DNA from: Liolophura sinensis
Taxonomy: Eukaryota > Mollusca > Polyplacophora > Chitonida > Chitonidae
DNA: 64,000 nt
Reading direction: 5' to 3'
Assembly: GCF_032854445.1 (NCBI RefSeq)
Contig: NC_088306.1
Span: 18,945,764-19,009,763 of the forward strand
Numbering within the stretch: the first letter of the stretch is position 1; each line of letters starts with the position of its first letter. A program made the position numbers and the translations under genes. The notes under the pieces were generated by a model. That model had not been told where the DNA came from and ran no database searches. It was given only the letters and a program-made list of their open reading frames with translations. Positions 55,701 to 59,904 of the stretch are shown in pieces.

Positions 55701-55804
55701 CTTCTTGGGTGGGAACTTTGTTTTGCCGATCTGGTAGCGAAGAATCAGGTGCCATATCAGTCCTAGTATCAATTTGAGGTTTCCATTAACGATATCTTCT
55801 GGAC
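987..55804 (-). CDS. Jitterbug-type filamin, internal part of gene (16 exons, both ends missing)
   Basis: The joined exons are 55615-55804, 53812-53877, 47329-47542, 46247-46349, 45739-45926, 45268-45423, 44865-44995, 43826-43972, 41991-42128, 40508-40681, 39892-40038, 34562-34645, 25803-25943, 14133-14300, 5297-5452 and 987-1067. All have GT donors and AG acceptors on the minus strand. The product runs: end of CH1, CH2, CH3, then filamin repeats 1-6 (the last incomplete). Filamins bind F-actin through N-terminal CH domains and use Ig-like repeats as elastic rods and partner docks. Two CH domains are usual; the third resembles Drosophila Jitterbug (family comparison from memory). Introns between filamin repeats are almost all phase 1. 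The frame is intact except for one extra base in 44865-44995. Start codon, first CH1 exons, later repeats and poly(A) site lie outside the window. Filamin identity is near certain; the Jitterbug subtype is likely. Confidence 0.95.
2035..2055. repeat. (ATGC)n microsatellite
   Basis: About five perfect ATGC units, self-complementary. Confidence 0.9.
2990..4212. repeat. 42-bp minisatellite with 82-bp higher-order units
   Basis: About 29 diverged copies of a 42-bp unit built on GTAACAAGGATCTAGTCAAA followed by GCAATAACAGATCTTGT. Some units are 40 bp, ending in CACATTCC. The 42+40 pair repeats with exact 82-bp spacing (GTAACAAGGACATAATC starts at 3581 and 3663, and at 3829 and 3911). Because 42 is a multiple of three and most units lack stops, both strands show long but meaningless open frames with a 14-residue period. 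Confidence 0.95.
5297..5452 (-). CDS. Filamin exon w15: end of repeat 5, start of repeat 6
   Basis: 156 bp, phase 1 in and out, acceptor CCAACAG, donor GTACGG (a slightly unusual donor). GSPWKVGVVDPRKVAVMNNS closes repeat 5. HVPMHKVVSFYIETDG begins repeat 6 and is followed by QELDVVVK. It corresponds to w11 in the preceding repeat pair. Confidence 0.95.
5695..6177. mobile_element. MITE (family A1) interrupted by a SINE
   Basis: Terminal inverted repeats begin TACCCTTATTCTTCAACC and end (complement) TACCCTAATGCATGAACC. Both lead into a GCATATG-like sub-terminal block. The interior carries the family blocks GTGTTTATTCAAGCATATTC, TGAAGCCCTGAAATTG and AAAGTTGCTCTTTCATATG. The terminal TA on each side suggests a TA target. 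The SINE at 5861-6116 splits it. Confidence 0.85.
5861..6116 (-). mobile_element. Full-length tRNA-headed SINE (SINE-1) with target-site duplication
   Basis: Read on the minus strand it starts GGCCTCCGTGGCTCAGTTGA, with a pol III A box (TGGCTCAGTTGA) and a degenerate B box (GAGTTCAAGTGC). A body follows with CACCATAATGCTGG, then a tail CTTGAGTATGGTGTAAAACA and an (ATAA)n end. It is flanked by TGTTCATAAAT at 5850-5860 and 6117-6127, an exact 11-bp duplication. This is the most complete copy in the window. Confidence 0.93.
6348..6576. mobile_element. MITE (family A2)
   Basis: It shares the TTTTCAACTGCCTC opening, the CAGTTTTATGAAGCT centre and the CCACTGGAAAAAG.GCCTT end with the copies at 48213 and 46027. 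Termini are TACCAATTCTT and, at the far end, TTCAACATTTACAG. No ORF. Confidence 0.75.
7523..7684. repeat. 27-bp minisatellite, 6 copies
   Basis: Six units of GACAGCACTTGTAGGGACGT plus TTGCCCA, exactly 27 bp each, with few substitutions. Being a multiple of three, it yields 9-residue periodic frames on both strands. Confidence 0.97.
10127..10172 (+). mobile_element. SINE-1 3' tail fragment
   Basis: It matches only the last part of SINE-1: ATATTCTTGAGTA, then ACCAATCAAATAAATAAATA. The head and body are absent. Confidence 0.7.
10569..10788. repeat. 31-bp minisatellite, about 7 copies
   Basis: The unit is TGTCTGTGCCCGACATCTTC followed by CCCTTATCTAA. Copies differ at one or two sites. Confidence 0.97.
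11253..11333. repeat. Inverted repeat (21-bp arms)
   Basis: TGTTTGTTGCGTAACCCGAT.. at 11253-11273 pairs with its complement at 11313-11333 with one mismatch across a 39-base loop. Function unknown. Confidence 0.85.
12152..12352. mobile_element. MITE (family A1)
   Basis: Termini TACCCTAATTCCTAAACC and GTTCAAGAATTACAGT. The interior has GAAAGAGCAACTTTCAGTGC, TTCAGGGCTTCACAAAAAGT and TGAATAAACACCTTGCAAAC, all shared with the other A1 copies. Confidence 0.85.
12525..12625. repeat. 17-bp tandem repeat (TTCCTTACACATTAATT)
   Basis: Several imperfect tandem units of TTTCCTTACACATTAAT, grading into similar CCTTACAAGTTAATTC units on the left. Confidence 0.8.
12779..12963. mobile_element. MITE (family A1)
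   Basis: It starts TACCTTAATTCCTCAAAC and ends GTTGAAAAATTACA, inverted relatives of each other, with CATATGAAAGAGCAACTTTC inside. It is a second copy only 430 bp from the one at 12152. Confidence 0.85.
13936..14046. repeat. 19-bp tandem repeat
   Basis: About six units of AATGCTAAATGTATAAATG, immediately downstream (in gene sense) of exon w14. Confidence 0.93.
14133..14300 (-). CDS. Filamin exon w14: body of repeat 5
   Basis: 168 bp, phase 1 in and out, acceptor TTTTCAG, donor GTGAGT. IDASEAGSGNLEIMVNGGRV, then CQVENKGKRRFLASFVPEDA and VVEMKFNQVPLAG give a whole repeat body in one exon, like w10. The exon is isolated by introns of 11.5 kb upstream and 8.7 kb downstream. Confidence 0.96.
15416..15591. 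repeat. 16-bp minisatellite, about 11 copies
   Basis: The unit is AAGTGCCATCAAGTAC, alternating with AAGTGCCATCAACTGC. Three units (48 bp) give a 16-residue period, so two overlapping frames stay open across it. Confidence 0.95.
15880..16180. repeat. Dispersed repeat (family C), copy 1
   Basis: It shares the order of GCACTTTTCAAGT, TTCATCCAACTT, GTGAAGTTTGATTAAT, GTGTTGGCATGAAAAG and AGGCCTTTACATG with copies near 31600 and 54330. No ORF; ends uncertain. Confidence 0.55.
16430..16482. repeat. (AT)n microsatellite
   Basis: A long run of AT dinucleotides, broken once by ATAGATATAT. Confidence 0.95.
16654..16935. repeat. Foldback element with a class II tRNA-like core
   Basis: Arms 16654-16765 and 16827-16935 are inverted repeats of about 110 bp with few mismatches. 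On the minus strand the 61-bp spacer plus left arm reads TTGGTCGAGTGG (A box) and, after the arm boundary, GGTTCGAAACC (B box), with long variable-arm spacing as in tRNA-Leu/Ser. The right arm carries a second B box on the plus strand. The direct repeat CTGGTTTGAAAGT flanks the structure at 16645-16657 and 16969-16981. Confidence 0.85.
21891..22109. mobile_element. MITE (family A1)
   Basis: It begins TACTGTAATTGTACTTCTTC and ends GTTGAAGAATTAAGGTA. It has the interior blocks TTTATTCAAGCATATTATGC, TGAAGCCCTGAAATTGGC and AAAGTTGCTCTTTCATATGC, in the same orientation as the 5695 copy. Confidence 0.85.
22458..23512. repeat. 44-bp satellite array, about 24 copies
   Basis: Head-to-tail 44-bp units of TTGATATACTTGAAGTTTAC then ACTTATAATACTCTTCATGT plus TTGG/CTGG. 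Two main variants (TTTGG and TCTGG) and a rarer CTACATGTTTAC type are interspersed. This is the longest regular array in the window. It has no unique spacers, so it is not CRISPR-like. Confidence 0.97.
25803..25943 (-). CDS. Filamin exon w13: end of repeat 4, start of repeat 5
   Basis: 141 bp, phase 1 in and out, acceptor CCCACAG, donor GTAAGT. DHSVKVLYHGHPVRGHPFQV ends repeat 4, with GHPF in place of the usual GSPF. KVIVHKMPKTVAMGQPVNFE then begins repeat 5. Confidence 0.95.
27622..28185. repeat. 50-bp minisatellite, about 11 copies
   Basis: The unit is TTTCACCAGTTGTCATTCAG followed by CAAAATCTGTTACTCAAATC and TCCTTCAGTG, exactly 50 bp. It decays into looser TGTCATGAAATATAATTT units to about 28330. 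All three plus-strand frames are open over much of it (up to 197 codons), which explains the longest ORF in the window. Confidence 0.96.
29368..29960. repeat. 46-bp minisatellite rich in CAGGTAAA
   Basis: About 12 imperfect units of CAGGTAAACTATCTAAAAAC then CTGCACAGGTAAATCTAATA. Some units are truncated to CTGCACAGGTAAATCTAAAA. Each full unit holds two copies of CAGGTAAA, a strong plus-strand (antisense) splice-donor match. Confidence 0.93.
30060..30400. repeat. Two diverged copies of a ~180-bp unit
   Basis: The two halves share CATGTAAA..., CATACTAATATGGAAA / CATACTGATGTGGAAA and TTTTCCTGACACT.AG in order. They look like a degraded extension of the neighbouring 46-bp array. Confidence 0.55.
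30740..31110. repeat. 96-bp tandem repeat, about 3.7 copies
   Basis: GAGC(T/A)GGGTGTCA starts at 30851, 30947 and 31043, exactly 96 bp apart. Each is followed by a TCCAGTGAAGCAGTAACAGA-like block. Copies are considerably diverged. Confidence 0.88.
31600..31830. repeat. Dispersed repeat (family C), copy 2
   Basis: TTTTTCAAGTCACATATTTT, TGATTGATTCATCCACTTTG, AGGGCCACTT and GTGAAGTTTGATTAATT match the copy near 54330 in order. An A-rich tract (31712-31745) interrupts it. Confidence 0.65.
31891..32040 (-). mobile_element. 5'-truncated SINE-1 with target-site duplication
   Basis: It holds the SINE-1 body and tail but lacks the tRNA head. TTCATTCCTTTAT occurs at 31881-31893 (overlapping the tail) and again at 32041-32053, a 12-13 bp exact duplication. 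Insertion therefore took place already truncated. Confidence 0.9.
32432..32815 (-). mobile_element. Second SINE type (SINE-2) with tRNA-like head
   Basis: On the minus strand the head has an A-box-like GAGGCCAAGTTGTTAAG and a B box GGGTTCAATCCC near 32755. After a different body it ends in a tail (TGAAAAATTCTTCATTGTGA...CAATCAAATAAATA) related to that of SINE-1. Shorter tail-side copies occur near 46675, 54000 and 61160. That head and tail belong to one element is an inference. Confidence 0.65.
34562..34645 (-). CDS. Filamin exon w12: repeat 4, short central exon
   Basis: 84 bp with acceptor CTTTCAG and donor GTGAGT, phase 1 in and out. It reads APSGKNLPVRIVRDTDESYR then VEYTPEEIG. The APSGK start and VEYTP(E/T)E end are shared with the 81-bp exon w16, so the two are paralogous exons inside the gene. 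Confidence 0.96.
35766..35812. repeat. (AT)n microsatellite
   Basis: An AT dinucleotide run within TATATACATATTACATATAT. Confidence 0.9.
36206..36368 (-). mobile_element. SINE-1, 5'-truncated copy
   Basis: It has the tail (TGATTGGTATTTTACTCCAT on the plus strand), CATTATGGTGGGAGGAAACC and CATCCGCAGGTTACCGGCAG; no tRNA head. Confidence 0.88.
36773..36930 (-). mobile_element. SINE-1, diverged 5'-truncated copy
   Basis: GGCCAGCATTATGGTTGGAG and CCATCCGCAGGCTGCTGAAA match SINE-1. The tail end is eroded (CTAAAATATTTCACTTAAAT). Confidence 0.85.
37236..37366 (-). mobile_element. SINE-1, short 5'-truncated copy
   Basis: CCATACTCAAGAATATTTCA and GCATTATGATGGGAGGAAAC are SINE-1 tail and body; it stops at ACCATCCACAGGTTC. 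Confidence 0.86.
37620..38300. repeat. Degenerate array with CACACTTTTGTTAC motifs
   Basis: CACACTTTTGTTAC-like words recur about every 60-70 bp (near 37648, 37746, 37807, 37877 and 38003), with ACATCACAACAC words between. Very diverged; unit boundaries uncertain. Confidence 0.5.
39892..40038 (-). CDS. Filamin exon w11: end of repeat 3, start of repeat 4
   Basis: 147 bp, phase 1 in and out. GSPYTLEIVDSNLVTASGEG closes repeat 3 and opens repeat 4, followed by VAAFNVDTKAAGGGEVNVDV. Acceptor CTTAG, donor GTGAGT. It aligns strand for strand with exon w15. Confidence 0.96.
40039..40507. other. Intron w10-w11 (469 bp)
   Basis: Mostly plain AT-rich sequence. TGACCT words cluster at its right end next to the w10 donor. 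No repeat family recognised; a weak tRNA-like TTTGAACTCACTACCTC is at about 40253. Confidence 0.7.
40508..40681 (-). CDS. Filamin exon w10: body of repeat 3
   Basis: 174 bp, phase 1 in and out, acceptor TTTGCCAG, donor GTGAGG. ADCSQAGQGNVEVNVVHNGV, then YGIYKVDFIPKGAGIYKVEV and FNGTEVKG form a complete repeat body in one exon. The S.AGQG strand and the YKV.F.P.GAG strand are family hallmarks. Confidence 0.97.
40727..41165. repeat. Four tandem 107-123 bp units joined by (ACAG)n
   Basis: AGTGCAGCTTGGAAC begins at 40802, 40926, 41033 and 41140. Between copies run GTCTGGTTAAAACAAGGAAC, AAGTTGTCATCATGCTGGTA and variable ACAGACAGAC tracts, which probably seeded the duplications. Confidence 0.93.
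41747..41950. repeat. TTCTACT minisatellite
   Basis: It mixes units of CACAGTTCTACTGTT and CAAGCAGTTCTACTGTTCAT, 15-33 bp in length. It ends about 40 bp from exon w9. Confidence 0.92.
41991..42128 (-). CDS. Filamin exon w9: end of repeat 2, start of repeat 3
   Basis: 138 bp, phase 1 in and out. It encodes DWKISVMYANEHVRGSPYTV, with the universal filamin GSP(Y/F)TV end motif, then YDPNAVKVYGLEGGAVGKAF opening the next repeat. Acceptor TTTACAG, donor GTAAGG. Confidence 0.96.
42412..42552 (-). mobile_element. SINE-1, 5'-truncated copy
   Basis: TGATTGGTGTTTTACACTGT, CTCAAGAATATTTCACTTAT and AGCATTATGGTGGGAGGAAA are diagnostic. A segment of the body (the CGGGCAGAGCCC region) is deleted. Imperfect flanking repeats TCGAATTTCCAT and TCGAGTTTCCCAT may be an old target duplication. 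Confidence 0.87.
42998..43187. mobile_element. MITE (family A2), inverted orientation
   Basis: Reverse-complement matches to the 6348 and 48213 copies include AGCACTTTTTCAGTGGAATT, CCAGCTTCATAAAACT and TTCTCTCACAATGTTT. It ends AATTTAGGTA. Confidence 0.75.
43826..43972 (-). CDS. Filamin exon w8: repeat 2, central part
   Basis: 147 bp with donor GTTAGT. I chose the acceptor at AAATAG because it gives phase 1 continuity and the residues DVLLKVDTSSAGQGDVTVEA. A second AG 17 bp downstream would not keep frame. TSPSGKRFELPLSARNGMF and STFTPQEAG are classic filamin-repeat strands (family pattern: ..SPSG...F.P.EAG). The upstream acceptor has a weak pyrimidine tract. Confidence 0.93.
44000..44190 (+). 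mobile_element. SINE-1 copy in plus orientation, internally deleted
   Basis: The tRNA-derived head is present (GGCCTGTGTGGCCGAGGAGC, then CAGGAGCCTCTCACCAATGC and B box AAGTTCAAGTCC). The central body is shortened. The tail reads CTCTTGAGTAAAGCATAAAA then (ATAA)n. It is opposite in strand to the other SINE-1 copies. Confidence 0.87.
44490..44540 (+). mobile_element. SINE-1 3' tail fragment
   Basis: GGTGTAAAACACCAATCAAA followed by TAAAATAAAT is the SINE-1 3' end only. Confidence 0.65.
44865..44995 (-). CDS. Filamin exon w7: end of repeat 1, start of repeat 2, with a +1 frame interruption
   Basis: 131 bp with acceptor TTTTGCAG and donor GTAAGT. Entering in phase 0 it reads LVVYCQEEIISSCPVNFNV, then SDPSRVVVHKIDKACLGVP. 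This is the normal end of repeat 1 and start of repeat 2 (the DPS/IDKAC..G motif). Just after GVP the frame meets a TAA only a few bases before the donor. Reading frames on both sides require 130 bp rather than 131. The extra base sits in or beside the GGG at 44879-44881 (plus strand). It could be a sequencing or assembly indel, a heterozygous allele, or a real lesion. No other GT donor in the exon rescues the frame. Confidence 0.9.
45268..45423 (-). CDS. Filamin exon w6: filamin repeat 1
   Basis: 156 bp, phase 0 in and out, acceptor ATTTCAG, donor GTGAGT. It has an Ig-like repeat layout: KNFGLQIQDD, SSDIKAVLEGPNSKIPVRLD, then VEGHFKPKEAGKHR. The EGP and ...F.PKEAGKH signatures are typical of filamin repeats. 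It is more diverged from the family consensus than the later exons. Confidence 0.93.
45424..45738. other. Intron w5-w6 (315 bp)
   Basis: A SINE-like tail (TTTATTTATCTGATTGGAG, 45549-45567) is followed by an unfamiliar body (45570-45700), possibly an eroded third SINE type on the minus strand. No exon. Confidence 0.5.
45739..45926 (-). CDS. Filamin exon w5: end of CH3 and lead-in to filamin repeat 1
   Basis: 188 bp with acceptor TTCCAG and donor GTGAGT; leaves in phase 0. IDAGKRLGVDPILSAKELSE is the terminal part of a CH domain. HLGMMAYAASFTHLKP replaces the MTYLS signature of CH2, as expected for a separate CH3. The segment VALSGDFNNITVGSE begins the first Ig-like filamin repeat, so the CH region is joined to the rod with no long hinge. 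Confidence 0.95.
45927..46246. other. Intron w4-w5 (320 bp), mostly one MITE
   Basis: About 190 of the 320 bases are the A2 MITE at 46027-46218. The remaining sequence is a short flank on each side. Confidence 0.75.
46027..46218. mobile_element. MITE (family A2)
   Basis: TAACCTTAAGTCTTCAACCT starts the copy. CACAGTTTTTTGAAGCTTGC, CATTTCAGCATCATTGTGAT and CTTTTGAGGTTGAAGAT match 48213-48434 in order. Confidence 0.8.
46247..46349 (-). CDS. Filamin exon w4: CH3, middle part
   Basis: 103 bp with acceptor TTTTGCAG and donor GTAAGT; phase 0 in, phase 1 out. It reads TDWNDGRALCKLVRKMGGSS then NPQGTPVENLQA. The DWNDGRALCKLV core is the conserved second-helix motif of CH domains and aligns with DWNDGVALHALL of CH2 in this same protein, so it cannot be CH2 itself. 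Confidence 0.95.
46444..46535. repeat. 12-bp tandem repeat (GTCAATACGCAT)
   Basis: Seven to eight units of GTCAATACGCAT, with ACACGCAT and ACTCAT variants. The unit is a multiple of three, so one frame reads as RMSI/HMST-like residues; not a gene. Confidence 0.94.
46664..46995 (-). mobile_element. Composite of a SINE-2 tail and a near full-length diverged SINE-1
   Basis: 46664-46765 resembles the SINE-2 tail (TGATTGTTGTTTAATGTG, TTTACGGGTGGAGACAG). 46765-46995 is SINE-1: GCACTCAAGAATATTTCACT, CCAGCCTTATTGTGGGAG and a decayed tRNA head at the right end. Confidence 0.75.
47329..47542 (-). CDS. Filamin exon w3: end of CH2 and start of CH3
   Basis: 214 bp with acceptor ATTTCAG and donor GTGAGT. 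It continues CH2 with VENCRNAMQLAKQHFDIPLV, then LRPEDL and the hallmark DLDELSGMTYLSYY (FLNA has NVDEHSVMTYLSQF). After a linker of only a few residues (KYNSPG), a new CH domain opens with YKATLNWVRNAIPEADVNNFT, the same position in the fold as w1's LMLAWLQAVIPE...NFT. This exon is the direct evidence that a third CH domain follows CH2. Confidence 0.96.
48213..48434. mobile_element. MITE (family A2), best copy
   Basis: Termini TACCGTAATTCTTCAACCTT and, at the far end, GAGGTTGAAAACCTTTACAG are inverted relatives. TA lies at both outer edges. The interior has no ORF. Four other copies are in this window. Confidence 0.85.
48573..48807. mobile_element. MITE (family B)
   Basis: Terminal inverted repeats CTTCTAATTTTTGGGCCA and TGTCCCAAAAATTAGAAG pair with one mismatch. 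The interior includes ACCTGGTCTGCTCTTTTCAG and GAAATATTCTTTGCAGGTGT. The second copy at 53212 is inverted. Confidence 0.85.
51674..51840 (-). mobile_element. SINE-1, 5'-truncated copy
   Basis: TTTGATTGGTATTTTACGGC, AGAATATTTCACTTATACGA and CAGCATTATGGTGGGAGGAA match; it stops at CCCACGTACTG. GC-rich and little diverged. Confidence 0.9.
53212..53415. mobile_element. MITE (family B), inverted copy
   Basis: Termini CTTCTAAAATTTGGGACA and TGTCCCAAATTTTCGAAG. The interior ATATTGGCTAAAATGAGCAG then ACCAGGTGTCCC is the reverse complement of the left part of the 48573 copy. Confidence 0.82.
53551..53640 (-). mobile_element. SINE-1 tail fragment
   Basis: It contains TTTAATCGGTGTTTTAGGCC, CATACTCAAGAATATTCACT and GGCCAGCATTA, then unrelated sequence. 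Confidence 0.8.
53812..53877 (-). CDS. Filamin exon w2: CH2, middle part
   Basis: A short 66-bp exon with acceptor TTTCCAG and donor GTAAGT. It encodes ALLDYCKPGLAPNWRQLNRN and neighbours, matching the filamin CH2 segment ALVDSCAPGLCPDW in human FLNA. The split codon from w1 gives His just before it. Phase continuity on both sides (2 in, 2 out) supports the assignment despite its size. Confidence 0.94.
53878..55614. other. Intron w1-w2 (1.7 kb)
   Basis: A SINE-2-like segment (54000-54125), an AT-rich palindrome (54192-54222, ATTTAAATATAT...ATATATTTAAAT), a family-C repeat (54330-54530) and a purine tract near 54940. No exon. Confidence 0.75.
54330..54530. repeat. Dispersed repeat (family C), copy 3
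   Basis: AAGCATTTTTCATGTCATGC, CTGATTGATGCATCTACGTT, AGGGCCACTT, AAGTGTTGGAATCAAGTGTC and AGCCTTTATGTTGCT align in order with 31600-31830. Confidence 0.65.
55615..55804 (-). CDS. Filamin exon w1: end of CH1, start of CH2
   Basis: 190 bp. The acceptor is TTAAAG and the donor GTAAGG; it enters after one codon base and leaves after two. It encodes 62 full codons. PEDIVNGNLKLILGLIW is the diagnostic last helix of filamin/actinin-type CH1 (human filamin has IVDGNLKLILGLIW). A basic linker with PPKKLMLAWLQ follows, then the CH2 opening VGNFTRDWNDGVAL. The linker is shorter than the acidic insert seen in vertebrate filamins. This is the first exon of the gene I can find; the N-terminal part of CH1 must lie beyond 64000. 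Confidence 0.96.
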
Positions 55805-57056
55805 CTTTAACATAAAGTAAGTAAATCTCAAGGTTAAAACAGCTTGTATACATTTATGTCTTATTAAGGCAAAGAAAACTCTAAAATGAAGTACCCTAAA
55901 TACCCCAAAATTTCTTCCACACAAGTGCATTTCTAGAAGCAAATAAATGTCACAAAATATTATTTTTGGTGCTGAAACATAACTTTCCAGCAGAATATCA
56001 AGCAAATCACAAAACACCATTCTACAATGAATACAGTATGTCAGAATCAGGAAATATGGGCTAGTTTGTCGTGAAGGAAATGTATGGTCACTGTGAGTGA
56101 CCTCTGCATTCAGGCAAAAAGTGGAAGAGCTACACACTTATTTTGTATACCAAAGGAATATCGGGTTGTCATTTGTAATGCCCTTACAAACATTAATTGT
56201 TACCATTTTTGATACATATAGATGTCATTTTTAACATATTGCAGTCCATCATGAACACGTATGTAATAATACGTAATATAAGATATTACACATGTATAAT
56301 GTTAAATTAATTATGTTTAAAATGTAATTCCTTTTAAACGTCAAACATGTAAAAAATGTAAAATGTATGTACATTTAAAAACTTCAGCTCAGATGGGACA
56401 TCGTAAAGTAGAACACAGATGTTTTAAAAAAAAAAAAAAAAAATTACATTTTAACTTCGCTATAACATTCTTATCAATCCTAAATAACAAAATCAAACTA
56501 ACTCTTTAAAAGTTTGTCACAGACTTATACATTTAGGCCGTACAAACTGATACAATATCTGTCTTCGGATGCTTAATACAACAGGTAAACAATAAACGAC
56601 AGAGGAATTTGTGGCGTGATGTCTCTCTGCGACCAAAAAAAATATGACATAACTGTGGTTTAAGGCTATAAGCTCTCTGCTTTGTTTATACTGTTCCAAT
56701 TCATGTTTATTTTTGCATATGACAGTTGTTTTTCAAACACTGGCTGTCTCGCAAGTTCATTCCTTTAATGAAACTTTCACAAAATGCAATGGTGGGTTGT
56801 TTAGTTTGATACTGGAAGATATAATAATTGAAGTGTTATGATGTCCTACATGTAGCATATTGGTGCACTGTCAGAAATTTTGCCATATTTACGAGTTACA
56901 CACAAGACTGAGTCATGACAAGACGAGATGAGATTTCACTCTTCTTGAAAATTTTTCATAAGAGAAAATATTCTCACATGAGACTGTAATCCCTGGACCC
57001 AGCTTACCGGTTTTCAAGTGAGGGAAAGAGTGTGCGGAGATGAGTTCTCACCTGAA

Positions 57057-57430
57057 ACAGGGGGTTTCTCATATTTGCATCACCAGGTTTCTCATATTAA
57101 AAGCAATGGGTTTCTCAGACATTCAAACAGCCAGTCAGAATTTCAACACGGGGTTTCTCAGATTTGCTACACTGGGTTTCTCAGATTTGCAGCACTGGAC
57201 TTCTAAGATTTGCAGCATTGGACTTCAAAAATAGTGGGTTTTTCACATTTCAAAACAGTGAGTTTCTCAGATTTCAAACAGCCAGTTTCTCAGATTTGTA
57301 ATCAGGGTTTCTCAGATTTGTTATCATGGTTTCTCAGACTTGATGTCAGGATTTCTCAGATTCGTAATCAGGTTTTCTCAGATTTGTTATCAGGGTTTCT
57401 CAGACTTGTAATCAGGATTTCTCAGATTTG
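57057..57430. repeat. GGTTTCTCAGATTTG tandem repeat
   Basis: More than a dozen units of GGTTTCTCAGATTTG plus 5-15 variable bases. Unit length varies from about 20 to 30 bp, so frames shift along the array. Confidence 0.92.
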
Positions 57431-57681
57431 AAACGGGGGCATTACAATTATTCCATTCTCTTAGCATTGTATGAAACAATCCATGGAACTAATGGTAGTC
57501 TTGTTCAATGATGTGTACATCTATGACCGATCCAATGCAATGTACTTCTTACAAAGCTCTTCTGGTACATGCAGTTTGTTTGAAAACAAATAATTTTCTG
57601 AATTTCAAATCCAGTGAATCTCTATTTCCTTTCAATCTTTCAATCAAACACGCGAAAATGATCTCATACAGGGAGACATGG

Positions 57682-57891
57682 ACTAATTCCTCAATCTTTT
57701 CGAACATGAAAGAGTAACTTACAGTGCAATTCATAAACATTTTTAATTTGTTTTTGGAGACGAAACTACATTGGTTGGATTAGCCATTTTCAAGGCTTCA
57801 CCAAAAGTATAATTTTACCAGTCTACATAGAAAAATGCCTTCAGAATACGCCTGAGTAGAAACCTTGCTAACATGCTGAAGAATTACAGTA
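57682..57891. mobile_element. MITE (family A1)
   Basis: It starts CTAATTCCTCAATCTTTTCG and ends GCTGAAGAATTACAGTA. AAGGCTTCACCAAAAGTATA and GCCTTCAGAATACGC are family blocks. Confidence 0.85.
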
Positions 57892-59904
57892 GCATCATTT
57901 ACATACCTAGCACCACACAACTTCTAAATCCACACTGACCCGGTTTTTGTTTGACTGAGCTAGTCTACTTTAACTAATCTAATGTTTTTGTAATTAATAT
58001 ATGAGTAATTTTGGAAACTGATCGTGCTGAAAGTTTCATTAAAGCCCAGGGGCGATTACCCTGAGATTTATTCAAAATTTCTCTGCACACTGAGTTTGTA
58101 AAGTATACACCTCTGTTGTTTGTGGTGTTGCCCCAGATTTTTAAGAACTTGCATGACAACATACCTCCACTGTCATGTCCTTACTGAGAACACACCCAGT
58201 TTAGGTATTCAAGTGACCCAATGGGGGACTCATTGCCTCCCCTCCCCCACTTCAACCCTTCCAATTCCGAAATAGCCATCAAACAATAGCCAAATTGTCT
58301 TACAGGGTGCAGCAAACCTTTTAGCCTAGTAAATACCACCTAGTTTTTAATCATGTTATTTTTTGACAGCATCGGAGAGTGACACCAGTATCTTGTACAT
58401 CAATCGGCAAATCCTCAGCAGATATACTGCGGTAATAGAAGAAGGCGACGAAAATACTTTCCATTTTTGGGTCTGACAGTTAAATTCATGAATCACACAC
58501 CAGTAGTTAATTAAACACTTTGCACATACAAATTGCAGTTACACTAGAGAGAGAGAGAGCTTAATTTTAAGTCACACAATATATGGTTTTTGTGGGCATT
58601 TTCAGCTTTGTTGAAGGTTTTCACCTGTTTTTTAAATTTGCCACAGGATGTTTTCTACCCCTTTAAACCTGCATATTAGGTACTTGTAAAGAAAACCTAT
58701 GTCACACGCAACAGAAACCTTGAACACAACTGGGGTGTTATACCTATTTCTTTTACACCATATTATGACCCCTGGGTCACAAAGACTTAGGTCAAAATTT
58801 CAAATCACTTTAAAATTGTTATTTCGTATGTAACGAGGTCAAAATCTGGCCTGACAATGTAAATTCTGGGATAGTCACACTAAAACAAATTTCAACAAAA
58901 ATAGCGCAAATGAACACACCAAGTTTAATAATTGAAATTTATCACTTAATTAATTTTAAAATTGAATCGTGCTCGGAGCCCGAGTTTTGTGTACATTTCA
59001 AATTTCAAAAAAACTGTGTTCTCTACACTTCAAGTTTCATATTTTTCACCTCGCGATGTTGCCCCAGCAGTACCTACAGCTGTATGTCTCCATACTGATA
59101 CATATAATTTGTATACAATGCTGCCACACTGAAACACCATGCTTGAGACACCAGACATGACACCCCAATGAGTCACACCATACTAATGTAAAATCTCCTA
59201 TGAGTGGAGGTAGATAGAACACATTTACACTGTTTTAGCTCGACCAGACAATGAATTGTACCCACATCCCTACACATATGAAAGATATTTTAATAGCCAA
59301 ACTAAGGCAGACACTTTAGCTAAATGAGGCAAAGGCTTTTATAGCCAAATGAGGCAGAAGCTTTAGCCAAATGATGTAGATTTTTCAACAGCCGCTTGTC
59401 TATCACAACACGCCCTTGAACGCAAGGATTTCAACACATAGCACATGTCACGCTGCCTTATTTTAATATCACAAACATCCCTTTTACCAGGTTTATATGC
59501 TATTTTACCATCACACTTACATCAGAGTTCACAATCATGATGCTAGCAACTATCACCTAGATAAGGGGATTTCCCTAATTATTTATGTATCTCTCCCATC
59601 TTGCATGACACAAGTCACACCGCACAGTTCCTAGGCTATGCTCACAACAAACACAACATCTTTATATAAGCTTTGTTTGCCTTAATTGTAATGATAATTA
59701 CATACCACTATTAATGTCAAATATGAATACAATCCATATGATTACATGTACTAAGCCCATATTTCCTTCTTAAGACTTATTAGCAAAGATTCTGAAAAAT
59801 TATTATTAATGAATATGTCCAAACCTTTCATTATGAGATTTCAATCTGATAAAAAAAAAACCAAAAAAAAAAAACCTTAATAAATGAAACAAAAGTTAGC
59901 CTAG

